A DNA stretch of 64,000 nt from the NCBI RefSeq assembly GCF_024124665.1, contig NZ_JAMXSB010000014.1, forward strand, positions 62,001-126,000, given 5' to 3'. This DNA comes from Pleionea sp. CnH1-48. GTDB lineage: Bacteria > Pseudomonadota > Gammaproteobacteria > Enterobacterales > Kangiellaceae. The notes under the pieces are model-generated. The model was not told the origin of the DNA. It ran no database searches and was given only the letters and a program-made list of their open reading frames with translations. Of this stretch, positions 1-8,903 are shown piece after piece. Numbering within the stretch: position 1 is the stretch's first letter; every line of letters begins with the position of its first letter. The position numbers and the translations under genes are program-made.

Positions 1-156
1 TCCCTTATCTTATAATATGCAACGATTACGTTGAAAAACCGATAGTTAACCGAGTTAACCATTAGCTTTTCGCATGACTTATTGAGTATGATCATAATCT
101 TAGCAGCAAAAGTTGCGTTTTTACTAGAACTTACATCACAGATACATGGCTTTTAT

Positions 157-657
157 ATGGCAATATTAGAAATTCTTGAGTATCCCGATCCACGCTTAAG
201 AACGAAAGCAAAACCAATTACCCAATTTGATGATGCCCTACAGGCCAAAATTGATGACATGTTTGAAACTATGTATCAAGCATCCGGTATTGGTTTGGCA
301 GCGACTCAGGTGGATATTCATGAACAACTGATTGTGATGGATCTGTCAGAAGAGAAGAACGATCCCTTAGTACTTATTAACCTCAAAATAACCGAAAAAC
401 GTGGCTTTGAAGAATTGGATGAAGGCTGCCTGTCGTTTCCTGGAGTCTATGCAAAAGTGCAGCGAGCCAACGAAGTAACCATTGAAGCTCAAGATCGTCA
501 GGGCCAAACCTTTACTTTGGACGCCTCGGGTTTAAAGGCTGTTTGCATTCAACACGAGATGGATCATCTGGAAGGTAAGCTCTTTGTTGACTATCTATCG
601 CCGCTGAAGCGTGATCGCATTCGCAAAAAACTGAAAAAACTACAAAAAGGCCGCTAG
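157..657 (+). CDS. def: peptide deformylase
   Basis: Removes the N-terminal formyl group from nascent proteins in the cytoplasm; a metal-dependent hydrolase. All three family motifs are visible: GIGLAATQ (residues 44-51), EGCLS with the metal-ligand Cys91, and QHEMDHLEG with His133, Glu134 and His137. The product of 166 residues has the usual length. The frame is open further upstream to a TTG at 82, but the family N terminus ([12 protein letters not shown]) begins at the ATG at 157, so I chose that start; no strong ribosome binding site is visible before it. It is followed 11 bases later by fmt, the usual deformylase/formyltransferase pairing, and probably shares a transcript with fmt and rsmB. 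The identification is secure; only the start is open to doubt. Confidence 0.96.
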   Translation: MAILEILEYPDPRLRTKAKPITQFDDALQAKIDDMFETMYQASGIGLAATQVDIHEQLIVMDLSEEKNDPLVLINLKITEKRGFEELDEGCLSFPGVYAKVQRANEVTIEAQDRQGQTFTLDASGLKAVCIQHEMDHLEGKLFVDYLSPLKRDRIRKKLKKLQKGR

Positions 658-668
658 TCAGACCTGTT

Positions 669-1616
669 ATGAAGCCACTTAATATTATTTTCGCCGGAAC
701 CCCGGATTTCGCTGCACACTGCCTACAAGCACTACTCAACAGCGAACACAACATCGTTGCCGTGTATACCCAGCCCGATCGACCTGCTGGCAGAGGCAAG
801 AAGCTGCAACCCAGCCCGGTAAAAACCCTCGCCCTCGACCATAATATCGCAGTAGAGCAACCACTTAATTTTAAAGAAGAGGGCAGCGTAGAAGCACTGC
901 AAGCTTACGAGGCCGATCTCATGGTTGTGGTTGCTTATGGCTTACTTTTACCTCAAGTGGTACTGGATGCACCCAAACTCGGTTGTATCAATGTTCACGC
1001 TTCATTGTTGCCTCGCTGGCGAGGTGCCGCACCGATTCAACGAGCTATCGAAGCGGGCGACGCCGAAAGTGGTGTGTGCATCATGCAAATGGAAGCGGGT
1101 CTGGATACCGGACCTGTTTGGTCAAGCGTTAGCTGCCCAATCACTGATACCGAAACGGGCGCCAGCTTACACGACAAACTGGCAGCATTAGGTGCCACGG
1201 CGTTGATTGATGCGCTTCCTGATATAACCGAGCAGAATCGACAGCCCGAAACACAAGACGAAGCCCAGGTTATCTATGCCCACAAATTGCAAAAAGCAGA
1301 AGCCGCCATCGACTGGTCTCTGCCAGCTTTAGCCATAGAAAGAAAAGTCAGAGCCTTCAATAGCTGGCCTGTGGCATTTATCAGCATCGAGAATCAACCA
1401 CTGCGCATCTGGTCTGCCGTTGCACTGGAATCATCATCCGCCCAACCGCCAGGACACGTCATTAAAGCCGATAAAGAAGGGATAGAAATCGCCTGCGGTG
1501 AAGGCAGTCTGCTTATTCAAGAAGTACAGCCTTCGGGTAAAAGAAAAATGGCAGTCGCTGATCTGCTCAATTCAAAAAGCCACTGGTTTACCCCAGGAAA
1601 GTTGGTAGGAGCTTAA
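669..1616 (+). CDS. fmt: methionyl-tRNA formyltransferase
   Basis: Transfers a formyl group from 10-formyltetrahydrofolate to the methionine on initiator tRNA, the step that def later reverses on the protein. The product has 315 residues, the same length as the E. coli enzyme. The formyltransferase core shows Asn108, His110 and Asp146 in the motifs INVHASLLPRWRGAAP and MEAGLDTGP, matching the known catalytic triad. The C-terminal domain that binds tRNA follows (about residues 207-310). The gene starts 11 bases after def and its stop codon directly precedes rsmB, so the three genes look like one operon. Nothing unusual was seen. Confidence 0.97.
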   Translation: MKPLNIIFAGTPDFAAHCLQALLNSEHNIVAVYTQPDRPAGRGKKLQPSPVKTLALDHNIAVEQPLNFKEEGSVEALQAYEADLMVVVAYGLLLPQVVLDAPKLGCINVHASLLPRWRGAAPIQRAIEAGDAESGVCIMQMEAGLDTGPVWSSVSCPITDTETGASLHDKLAALGATALIDALPDITEQNRQPETQDEAQVIYAHKLQKAEAAIDWSLPALAIERKVRAFNSWPVAFISIENQPLRIWSAVALESSSAQPPGHVIKADKEGIEIACGEGSLLIQEVQPSGKRKMAVADLLNSKSHWFTPGKLVGA

Positions 1617-1619
1617 TTG

Positions 1620-2912
1620 ATGTCGGCTGCGCTAAGAGCACAAACCGCACGGTTATTTTATGCCATCGCCTTTGATGGTCGTTCTGCCAATGAGGTGTTG
1701 CTAGAATTGCGTCAGCAAATCAGCGACCGACACGAACAGGGTTTTGTACAGGAATGTCTGTTTGGCACTGCACGCCACTTTGAAAAACTCGACTGGATGC
1801 TAAACCAGCTCCTGAGCAAATCCTTCAAGAAAAAAGACAATGATTTGCGCTGCTTGCTGTTAACCGCGCTGTATCAGCTATTTTATCTCGATAAACCTTC
1901 TCACGCAGTGGTCTCCGAAAGCGTTAATGCTACCCGTCAGCTAGACAAAGACTGGGCCAGCAAGTTGGTTAATGGTGTTTTGCGAAATGCTCAGCGTCAA
2001 GGCAAAGAGTTAATGAGCTCTGATCAACAGCCCCTCAATGTTCAGCATGAATTACCTCAATGGTTATTTAAACGCTTACGTGGAGCCTGGCCACGACAGT
2101 TAGGCGCCATCGCTGAAGCCGCAGCCACCAAAGCCCCGTTAGTTTTGAGAATCAATCAGTCTCATCCAGAAGCAGCGCATTATTCTGATCACCTGAGCAC
2201 CGCGAATATTGAGTTCGAAACCCATAAAACCGTTGAGTCTGCTATTCGCCTTAAACAAGCCGTGCCTGTCTCTCAGATCCCCTTGTTTGATGAGGGACTG
2301 TTTTCTGTTCAGGATCTGTCAGCCCAGCTGGCCGCCTGGATACTGCCGCTCACCTCTAGCAATAAAGTATTGGATGCCTGCGCTGCACCCGGTGGAAAAA
2401 CCGCGCATCTACTGGAACGTCATCAGCTGAATTTAACCGCTGTTGATAAAGATCCCAGACGAGCCGAGAAGATCCATCAAAACTTACAACGCCTATCCTT
2501 AGAGTGTGAGGTGATAGCCGCCGACGCAGGTCAACTTGAAGAAAGTGCCTTTGACGGCATTTTGCTTGATGCGCCCTGTTCTGCGACTGGGGTCATTCGT
2601 CGTCAGCCTGACATCAAGTTGCATCGCCAAAACAGCGACATTGCTCAAGTCGTCAACGAGCAAAAACAACTGCTAGAAAGTTTGTGGGCCAAAGTAAAGC
2701 AGGGTGGCCACTTGCTCTATGCTACCTGTTCTATCTTGCCACAAGAAAACGCCGAGCAGATTAAAGGCTTTTTGGATCGCCACCCCGATGCCAAATTAGA
2801 GCCACTTGCCACCGACATTATGGCGTTAGGCATCGATACCCGCTTTGGCTTACAAATATTGCCGCAGAACTGGCACGATGGTTTTTTCTATGCCTTACTA
2901 AAGAAAGCGTAA
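1620..2912 (+). CDS. rsmB: 16S rRNA (cytosine-967-C5) methyltransferase RsmB
   Basis: SAM-dependent methyltransferase that makes m5C967 in 16S rRNA. The N-terminal part (about residues 1-130) is the NusB-like RNA-binding domain. The catalytic domain has the SAM loop DACAAPGGKT (about 252-261), motif IV DAPCSATGV with Cys320, and motif VI YATCS with Cys370, the two cysteines used in the m5C mechanism. The ATG at 1620 begins 3 bases after the fmt stop codon; a TTG at 1617 in the same frame is an alternative. The product has 430 residues, a normal length. It is translationally adjacent to def-fmt, an order common in gammaproteobacteria, where trkA often follows as here. Confidence 0.96.
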   Translation: MSAALRAQTARLFYAIAFDGRSANEVLLELRQQISDRHEQGFVQECLFGTARHFEKLDWMLNQLLSKSFKKKDNDLRCLLLTALYQLFYLDKPSHAVVSESVNATRQLDKDWASKLVNGVLRNAQRQGKELMSSDQQPLNVQHELPQWLFKRLRGAWPRQLGAIAEAAATKAPLVLRINQSHPEAAHYSDHLSTANIEFETHKTVESAIRLKQAVPVSQIPLFDEGLFSVQDLSAQLAAWILPLTSSNKVLDACAAPGGKTAHLLERHQLNLTAVDKDPRRAEKIHQNLQRLSLECEVIAADAGQLEESAFDGILLDAPCSATGVIRRQPDIKLHRQNSDIAQVVNEQKQLLESLWAKVKQGGHLLYATCSILPQENAEQIKGFLDRHPDAKLEPLATDIMALGIDTRFGLQILPQNWHDGFFYALLKKA

Positions 2913-3011
2913 TGCGACAAAGATAATCTCCGATTATCAATAATTTAACTGGCTTTTAGGCGATGAAAGCTGAATAATGGATTAGCGATAACATAAAAAT
3001 CTAATACGCAA

Positions 3012-4385
3012 ATGAAGATAATTATTCTTGGTGCAGGCCAGGTCGGTGGAACCTTAGCTGTGAATCTGGCTGGGGAAGATAACGATATTACCGTCGTTGA
3101 TACTGACGCCAAGCGTTTACGTGAATTACAGGACCATCTTGATCTACGTACCATTGTAGGTTGTGGTTCTTATCCTAATATTCTGCAACAGGCTGGCGCA
3201 GACGATGCCGACATGCTTATCGCCGTCACCAACAGTGACGAAACCAATATGATCGCCTGTCAGGTTGCTTTTTCACTCTTTCATACGCCCCGCAAAATCG
3301 CCCGTGTCAGAGCACCGAGTTATCTCTCCCGTAAAGATCTGTTCCAGACAGATTCGATTCCTGTCGATGTTGTGATCAGCCCCGAACAACTGGTGGTTGA
3401 TTCTATTGCTCACCTGGTGGATAACCCAGGCGCGCTTCAGGTTATGGACTTTGCCGATGGCCGCGTCAGACTGGTTGCTGTTAGGGCCTACTATGGTGGG
3501 CTACTGGTAGGTAATGCTTTATCAGCATTGCGCGAGCATATGCCAACCATCGAGACTCGAGTGGCCGCTATCTTTCGCGAAGGCCAGGCAATCATGCCCA
3601 CCGGTGACACCGTTATCGAAGCCGATGATGAAGTTTTCTTTTTGGCAGCTCGGCACCACATACGTACGGTTATGGGTGAATTGCAGAAGCTGGAACACAC
3701 CTACGAGCGTATTATGATTGCCGGGGGCGGCAACATAGGCCTGGGCTTGGCCCAGCGGCTTGAAACGAATTATAGCGTTAAACTGATCGAGCACAGTGCC
3801 AAACGCGCACAGGCCATATCAGAAGAACTTGAAGATACCATCGTTTTGCATGGTGACGCCTCTAACCAAGAAATGCTTAGTGATGAAAACATCGAGAACA
3901 TCGACGTTTTTATTGCGGTGACCAACAACGATGAAGTAAATATCATGTCAGCCATCCTCGCCAAACGGATGGGTGCTCGCAAAACCATGGTGCTGATTAA
4001 TCGCAGCGCCTATGTGGATCTGATGCAAGGATACGAAATCGATATCGCGATCTCTCCACAGCAAGCGACCATTGGTAGTTTGCTAACGCATATTCGTCGT
4101 GGTGATGTTGCTAACGTTTATTCACTACGTCGTGGAGCTGCCGAAGCACTCGAGGCCATTGCCCACGGCGACGAGCAAACCTCTCGTGTTGTAGGCCGTG
4201 CCATCGGTGAAATCGATCTACCGCCCGGCACAACCATTGGTGCAATTGTGCGCGGCGATCAAGTTTTGATTGCTCACGACAATATTGTTATCCAATCCGA
4301 TGATCACGTCATTTTATTTTTGGTCGACAAAAAATACGTGTTCGATGTCGAACAACTGTTCCAAGTCGACTTTGCCTTTTTCTAG
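3012..4385 (+). CDS. trkA: Trk potassium uptake system NAD-binding peripheral protein TrkA
   Basis: Cytoplasmic regulatory subunit that gates the TrkH potassium channel in response to nucleotides. The product has 457 residues and is a tandem of two RCK modules: the first Rossmann NAD site is at residues 7-12 (GAGQVG) and the second near residue 238 (AGGGNIGLG), each followed by an RCK_C domain. This doubled form is the usual gammaproteobacterial TrkA. The stop codon is 2 bases before trkH, so the pair is almost certainly co-transcribed and translationally coupled. It lies 99 bases after rsmB, a spacing that leaves room for its own promoter. Confidence 0.97.
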   Translation: MKIIILGAGQVGGTLAVNLAGEDNDITVVDTDAKRLRELQDHLDLRTIVGCGSYPNILQQAGADDADMLIAVTNSDETNMIACQVAFSLFHTPRKIARVRAPSYLSRKDLFQTDSIPVDVVISPEQLVVDSIAHLVDNPGALQVMDFADGRVRLVAVRAYYGGLLVGNALSALREHMPTIETRVAAIFREGQAIMPTGDTVIEADDEVFFLAARHHIRTVMGELQKLEHTYERIMIAGGGNIGLGLAQRLETNYSVKLIEHSAKRAQAISEELEDTIVLHGDASNQEMLSDENIENIDVFIAVTNNDEVNIMSAILAKRMGARKTMVLINRSAYVDLMQGYEIDIAISPQQATIGSLLTHIRRGDVANVYSLRRGAAEALEAIAHGDEQTSRVVGRAIGEIDLPPGTTIGAIVRGDQVLIAHDNIVIQSDDHVILFLVDKKYVFDVEQLFQVDFAFF

Positions 4386-4387
4386 TT

Positions 4388-5836
4388 ATGCAGCCCCGAG
4401 TCATTATTCGAATTTTAGGCATTCTGCTCATGGTTTTCAGCCTGACCATGCTGCCGCCTATTGGTGTGTCTTTGTATTACAAAGATGGCGCAGGCGGTGC
4501 CTTTTTATCAGCCCTGATCATGAGTTTGATCACAGGCTTTGTGCTTTTTATCACCAACAAAAAATATCGCGCCGAACTAAAAATTCGTGATGGCTTTTTG
4601 ATCGTTGTGATGTTCTGGACAGTACTGAGTCTGTTTGGAGCCATTCCACTGTATCTATCGAACATTCCTCATGTTGGCATACCAGAAGCGGCCTTTGAGT
4701 CTTTTTCTGGTTTAACAACCACAGGGGCCACAGTGATCGAAGGACTCGACTTTTTACCTAAGTCGATCCTTTATTATCGTCAACAACTGCAATGGTTAGG
4801 CGGTATGGGGATCATCGTATTAGCCGTCGCTATTCTCCCTATGCTGGGGATCGGGGGTATGCAGCTTTATCGAGCCGAAACGCCTGGCCCGGTTAAAGAC
4901 GCGAAGCTGACACCGCGTATTGCTGGAACCGCAAAGGCCTTGTGGTTTATTTATTTAGGTCTAACCGTTGCTTGCGCTATCAGCTATTGGTTAGCAGGCA
5001 TGACGCCTTTTGACGCCATTAATCACAGCTTTTCTACCGTGGCCATTGGTGGTTTTTCTACTCACGATGCCAGTATTGGATGGTTTAACAACAGCACCAT
5101 CGAGTTGGTGTGTAGTGTCTTTATGTTGATATCTGGCGTGAACTTCTCACTCCACTTTGTCGCCTATCGTCAGTTGAGTATTGATCCTTACGCCAAAGAT
5201 CCAGAGTTTCGAGCTTACATTACCTTAATGCTCATCGTTGCTGCGATCTGTTTTATTGTGTTGTTCTCGACCCAGCAATTTGGCTTTAAAGATTCCATTT
5301 ATAAAGCCATTTTCCACGCCATTTCTATCGGTACAACAACCGGATTTGCCAGTGCGGCTTTTGATACCTGGCCAAGCATCTTGCCCTTGCTATTGCTGTT
5401 GTTCTCTTTCGTTGGTGGATGTGCAGGTTCGACCGGTGGCGGTATTAAAGTGATTCGCTTTTTGCTGTTGTTCAAGCAGGGCATGCGTGAGATCCGCAAG
5501 CTGATTCACCCCAACGCGGTGTTCTCTATCAAGCTGGGTGGACAAGTATTACCCGAGAAAGTGATTGATGCCATCTGGGGCTTCTTTGCCACCTATGTGG
5601 CGCTTTTTGTGATCATGCTATTGATACTGGTTGCCGAAGGGATGGACCAGGTAACGGCGTTTTCTGCGGTGGCAGCCTGTATGAATAATCTGGGTCCGGG
5701 TTTAGGTGAAGTCGCGACTAACTATTCTTCGCTTAGTCCTTTATCTATGTGGACTTTGTGTGTGGCCATGTTGTTTGGCCGACTGGAAATTTTCACCTTG
5801 CTGGTTCTGTTTACTCCCGCTTTTTGGCGACGTTAA
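4388..5836 (+). CDS. trkH: Trk system potassium uptake membrane protein TrkH
   Basis: Inner-membrane K+ translocating subunit. The 482-residue product contains the four membrane-pore-membrane repeats of the TrkH/KtrB superfamily. Their selectivity-filter segments can be read as SFSGLTTTGATV, STVAIGGFST, SIGTTTGFAS and NNLGPGLG, the last being typically the most divergent. Many hydrophobic segments run through the whole protein. It starts 2 bases after trkA and supplies the pore to which the TrkA ring binds. The gene is followed after 12 bases by a small heme protein gene that could share the transcript. Confidence 0.97.
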   Translation: MQPRVIIRILGILLMVFSLTMLPPIGVSLYYKDGAGGAFLSALIMSLITGFVLFITNKKYRAELKIRDGFLIVVMFWTVLSLFGAIPLYLSNIPHVGIPEAAFESFSGLTTTGATVIEGLDFLPKSILYYRQQLQWLGGMGIIVLAVAILPMLGIGGMQLYRAETPGPVKDAKLTPRIAGTAKALWFIYLGLTVACAISYWLAGMTPFDAINHSFSTVAIGGFSTHDASIGWFNNSTIELVCSVFMLISGVNFSLHFVAYRQLSIDPYAKDPEFRAYITLMLIVAAICFIVLFSTQQFGFKDSIYKAIFHAISIGTTTGFASAAFDTWPSILPLLLLLFSFVGGCAGSTGGGIKVIRFLLLFKQGMREIRKLIHPNAVFSIKLGGQVLPEKVIDAIWGFFATYVALFVIMLLILVAEGMDQVTAFSAVAACMNNLGPGLGEVATNYSSLSPLSMWTLCVAMLFGRLEIFTLLVLFTPAFWRR

Positions 5837-5848
5837 AAAGGAAAAATA

Positions 5849-6346
5849 ATGTCACTTATAAAAACAATAACAACCATTGCCTTCACCTTCTCAGTTTTAA
5901 CCAGCTTTGCAGAAGAGCACAAACACCACCATCATCATACATCTCCCATAGAAGGGCTTTCTCCCGAGTTAAGACAGTTACTTGGCAAAGAGATGCGAGC
6001 ATTACAAGGTGGCATGCAGTCGATTATTCCGGCTTATATTTCTGGCGATTGGGAGCAAATTGCCAAAACCGCTCATAAGATGAAGAACAGTTATATTTTG
6101 AAGCAAAGTTTAACCGATGCTCAAATCAAAGAGCTGCATCATTCATTACCCAAAAGTTTTTTGAAACAAGACCATCAGTTTCATTATCTGGCAGGTATGT
6201 TGGAGCATGCAGCAAAACACAAAAAGCCAGAGCTGGTGAACTTCTACTTCTCTGAAATGAACGAAGCCTGTGTCAGTTGCCATACTGACTTTGCCACTCA
6301 TCGATTTCCTAAGTTAAAGAAAGAAGAGAAAGGGCATCATCATTAA
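5849..6346 (+). CDS. secreted cytochrome c'-like heme protein, His-rich at both ends
   Basis: A periplasmic protein of 165 residues with a cleavable signal peptide (about residues 1-21, ending TSFA). One covalent heme c site, CVSCH (141-145), lies close to the C terminus and the rest is predicted helical, the arrangement of four-helix-bundle cytochromes c'. Just after the signal peptide is a run of five histidines in EEHKHHHHHT, and the protein ends GHHH, so both termini of the mature protein could bind metal. It lies 12 bases after trkH on the same strand and may be co-transcribed, though no functional link is known to me. The role (gas binding, electron transfer or metal handling) cannot be told from sequence. 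Confidence 0.8.
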   Translation: MSLIKTITTIAFTFSVLTSFAEEHKHHHHHTSPIEGLSPELRQLLGKEMRALQGGMQSIIPAYISGDWEQIAKTAHKMKNSYILKQSLTDAQIKELHHSLPKSFLKQDHQFHYLAGMLEHAAKHKKPELVNFYFSEMNEACVSCHTDFATHRFPKLKKEEKGHHH

Positions 6347-6411
6347 AGCGTTTTGATAGTCATAAAAAGGGTTCTTCTGGGTTCAATTGGCGCAACTAAG
6401 ATATCGTTTGC

Positions 6412-7338
6412 TCATACTTTTTTAGCCTTATTGACTCTTGGAAGAAGTTTCCGGAGAACAAGTAATAAAAGGCCAAAGATACAGAAGCTTCCACCACCCG
6501 ATGATTCTTCACCTATCGGATAAAGTGGTCCATTGTATGTTCCAGGGTAATCATTTTTCATGACGGCTTTGATCCAGTCCAGATTATCGCTGACCCTTTC
6601 ATATACGGACATTGAACCGTACTTAAATATACGATCAGAAAAATCAAAATGGGCCGTTGATCCAACACCAGCCACGTAACGTTGATTATCTACCCAGATG
6701 AACGCTGGTCCACCACTGTCTCCACCACCAATATGAGCTTCAAACTCTGTAACATCACTATCATCTGGACGATCAAACGTCATAAAAAGCTCATGGTCGG
6801 TTATTCTATTTACTCGGTTTGTGCCACGACGCAAAGTACGTGAGCATGGCTCAGAACCGCAAGGTTGCAACTGGCCACTGAGTCCGTTTCCAGTATGTCC
6901 AAAGCCCCAGATTTCTACTGGCTGATTCAGCTCTTGCGAGCCCTCATATAAAGGGATGGGGGTAACATTCAGTACCGGACTGCTGAGCTTAACCAGTGCA
7001 ATATCTTTGATTCGTTCATCGTAGCTTGGCCGTCTTACCGAGCGATACTCTGGGTGAAAATAGGGCGAGCCAGTTACGGAATATTCTGTGCCAGCAATGG
7101 TGACCTTCGACAATGTAGAGATGCCACTACCATCGAAGCCTCTCACACAATGGGCGGCTGTCAGCAACCATTGAGGGTGGATCAGAGTGGCTGAACACCC
7201 CCAATACACAACATAAGCATGGGTCGTTTGGTCCATCACATAGTCGCTGTCGTCTCGGTCATGGCGCTTGATGATGGCATTGGCTGCAATAGGCATCATT
7301 AAAATAAAGCTGATTAGCCATGTGCAATTTGTTCGCAT
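6412..7338 (-). CDS. secreted S1-family serine protease with GlyGly-CTERM-type anchor
   Basis: Exported chymotrypsin-fold protease of 308 residues. A signal peptide covers about residues 1-21. The triad is visible as His63 in LTAAHC, Asp112 in KDIALVKL and Ser208 in GGGDSGGP. The residue at the position of trypsin Asp189 (six before the serine) is His202, and the usual neighbouring cysteine is missing, so trypsin-like Lys/Arg specificity is not expected. The C terminus has a Ser-Gly-Gly-Gly stretch (about 279-284), a hydrophobic helix and a basic tail. This matches the GlyGly-CTERM sorting signal normally processed by a rhombosortase, which is not in this window. It lies 25 bases after the next gene on the same strand, which carries the same kind of tail. 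Confidence 0.85.
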   Translation of the reverse strand: MRTNCTWLISFILMMPIAANAIIKRHDRDDSDYVMDQTTHAYVVYWGCSATLIHPQWLLTAAHCVRGFDGSGISTLSKVTIAGTEYSVTGSPYFHPEYRSVRRPSYDERIKDIALVKLSSPVLNVTPIPLYEGSQELNQPVEIWGFGHTGNGLSGQLQPCGSEPCSRTLRRGTNRVNRITDHELFMTFDRPDDSDVTEFEAHIGGGDSGGPAFIWVDNQRYVAGVGSTAHFDFSDRIFKYGSMSVYERVSDNLDWIKAVMKNDYPGTYNGPLYPIGEESSGGGSFCIFGLLLLVLRKLLPRVNKAKKV

Positions 7339-7363
7339 CCAGATTCTCCTTTTAGGTATTTAG

Positions 7364-8740
7364 CTATCTTCTACGCATCCAGACAAGCCCCAGCAAAAGC
7401 AATAAAGTTGAGACAGCGCCTCCACCAGATGCTGGTTCTTGTTGATCTGGATAGGCAAATTTGTACTGGTAGAGAAAAGTTTCATCAAGAGAGCTGTGAT
7501 CGTCGATAGCCGTTGTCACAGCTATGGCCAGCATGACTTTGTCTGCCCCCGCGACGGCCACAGAAAATTCATCAAGGCGGCCATTTTGCAAAGGCAATTG
7601 TGTATAGCTAGCAATGCCGTTAGTGGTCGTTACGACACTCACATGCCATTCGCTAGATGCATTTAAGCTCCCGTGAGAAGCTCCCTGAAAAGAAATCAGC
7701 AGATTCCCTTGGCTGGGCTTAGCCAGTTCAATGTAGTTACTGCCAAAACGGCGTGGCAAAGTGGCCACTGGAGCAGAATGCCAGCGATTTTCGGGTTGTG
7801 CGTGGCGACGAGCAATATGTTCATTTCGGTGGTTCGTAGAGCGCGAGGCGAGCACCTCAACATAAACCGACTGATCGGGATAATCCCAAAGCGCGTTCCT
7901 TGCGCTGAACGCTGCAAACGCGGAGGAAAGTGTTATGTTGTGGGTATCGATTAAATAGCGGTCCAGCTCTTTTACCGCATTGGGTGTGTGATTGGGCCGA
8001 GCAATAGTTTTCAGGTATTCCAAAAAATGACGTACAAAATTTTGGTCTCCAGTTAACTCGGTTAAATGCACAAAAAACAAATAGGCACCATAGTGATGGC
8101 CCCTTAACAAATCGTATCCAGAGCCTTCTTTTGTGGGTGATTCATGATAAAGGGTGTAGTGTGGATAGAAGGCATATTGAGCAAGCACATGTTCAGCAAC
8201 GCTTTGTGCACCAGCGTCCGTTAGCCCAACCGCCCAACTGGCCGTTGCTTCTGTTAACCAGCTGATATACACCATGGCGTCAGACCGTATAAGGCCGTAG
8301 CTTGACTGAATGGTGTGAAAAAACTCATGGGGGAGTACAAAAATCAGATTGTCAGGCAAAGGCACAATGTCTTTATGCATAACAAAAGCCTCGTGCCCAC
8401 GACGATCAAGAATAGCGTAACCTCCCAACACATGATTATAAGGAACTCGGCTTCCGGTACCTGAGAGATACACATTCAGCTTATAGTTTTGCATGGTAAT
8501 AGGGCGTTCATATCCCTGTTCAATCACCAGACTTTCCCAGCTATGCTCTAAAATATCGAGCAAAGGCTCAACCTGTGCAGCATCAACACCCTCCTGCCAA
8601 TAAATGACAAAGTGCTCGCTACTGACTGAGTTTTCGAGGTTGTATGGATTACGTTCCGTCAATTCACTAACACTGCCGTAAACTTCTGTGCAGCAGAAAA
8701 TACAAAACCAGTAGAGGAGGCTGATACCGTATCGTAGCAT
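7364..8740 (-). CDS. secreted gluzincin-type metallopeptidase-like protein with GlyGly-CTERM-type tail
   Basis: An exported protein of 458 residues, with a signal peptide in the first 22. A zinc-protease motif HEFFH (138-142) is followed by a Glu in WLTEATASWA (Glu164), the spacing expected for a gluzincin in which the second Glu is the third zinc ligand. The middle and C-terminal parts (about 290-430) look like beta-rich accessory domains. The protein ends with SGGG, a leucine-rich hydrophobic helix and RRR, a GlyGly-CTERM-like sorting tail. It probably forms an operon with the serine protease downstream and is divergent from a ToxR-like regulator 163 bases away. I do not recognise a named family beyond the metallopeptidase signature; substrate unknown. 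Confidence 0.75.
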   Translation of the reverse strand: MLRYGISLLYWFCIFCCTEVYGSVSELTERNPYNLENSVSSEHFVIYWQEGVDAAQVEPLLDILEHSWESLVIEQGYERPITMQNYKLNVYLSGTGSRVPYNHVLGGYAILDRRGHEAFVMHKDIVPLPDNLIFVLPHEFFHTIQSSYGLIRSDAMVYISWLTEATASWAVGLTDAGAQSVAEHVLAQYAFYPHYTLYHESPTKEGSGYDLLRGHHYGAYLFFVHLTELTGDQNFVRHFLEYLKTIARPNHTPNAVKELDRYLIDTHNITLSSAFAAFSARNALWDYPDQSVYVEVLASRSTNHRNEHIARRHAQPENRWHSAPVATLPRRFGSNYIELAKPSQGNLLISFQGASHGSLNASSEWHVSVVTTTNGIASYTQLPLQNGRLDEFSVAVAGADKVMLAIAVTTAIDDHSSLDETFLYQYKFAYPDQQEPASGGGAVSTLLLLLGLVWMRRR

Positions 8741-8903
8741 TTTAAAAATCTCTGATTTATGATGAATTCACTTTTAACATGGGTCTTTGGCGAAGTCCTT
8801 TCCATGGAGATTGAAAAGCTGTGATTTTTTTGTGATGCTTTTAAAAATCAAAGAGTTAATGCCCTCTGACGGAAGTTATTAATAGATAGAATGGAGCCAT
8901 TTT

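Noticed and set aside
82-156. N-terminal extension of peptide deformylase from a TTG
   Set aside because: The family N terminus begins at the ATG at 157; the extension has no counterpart in known deformylases that I recall.
2922-2938. Hairpin GATAATC/GATTATC after rsmB as a terminator
   Set aside because: The stem is short and A/T-rich and has no proper T-run, so it was not listed.
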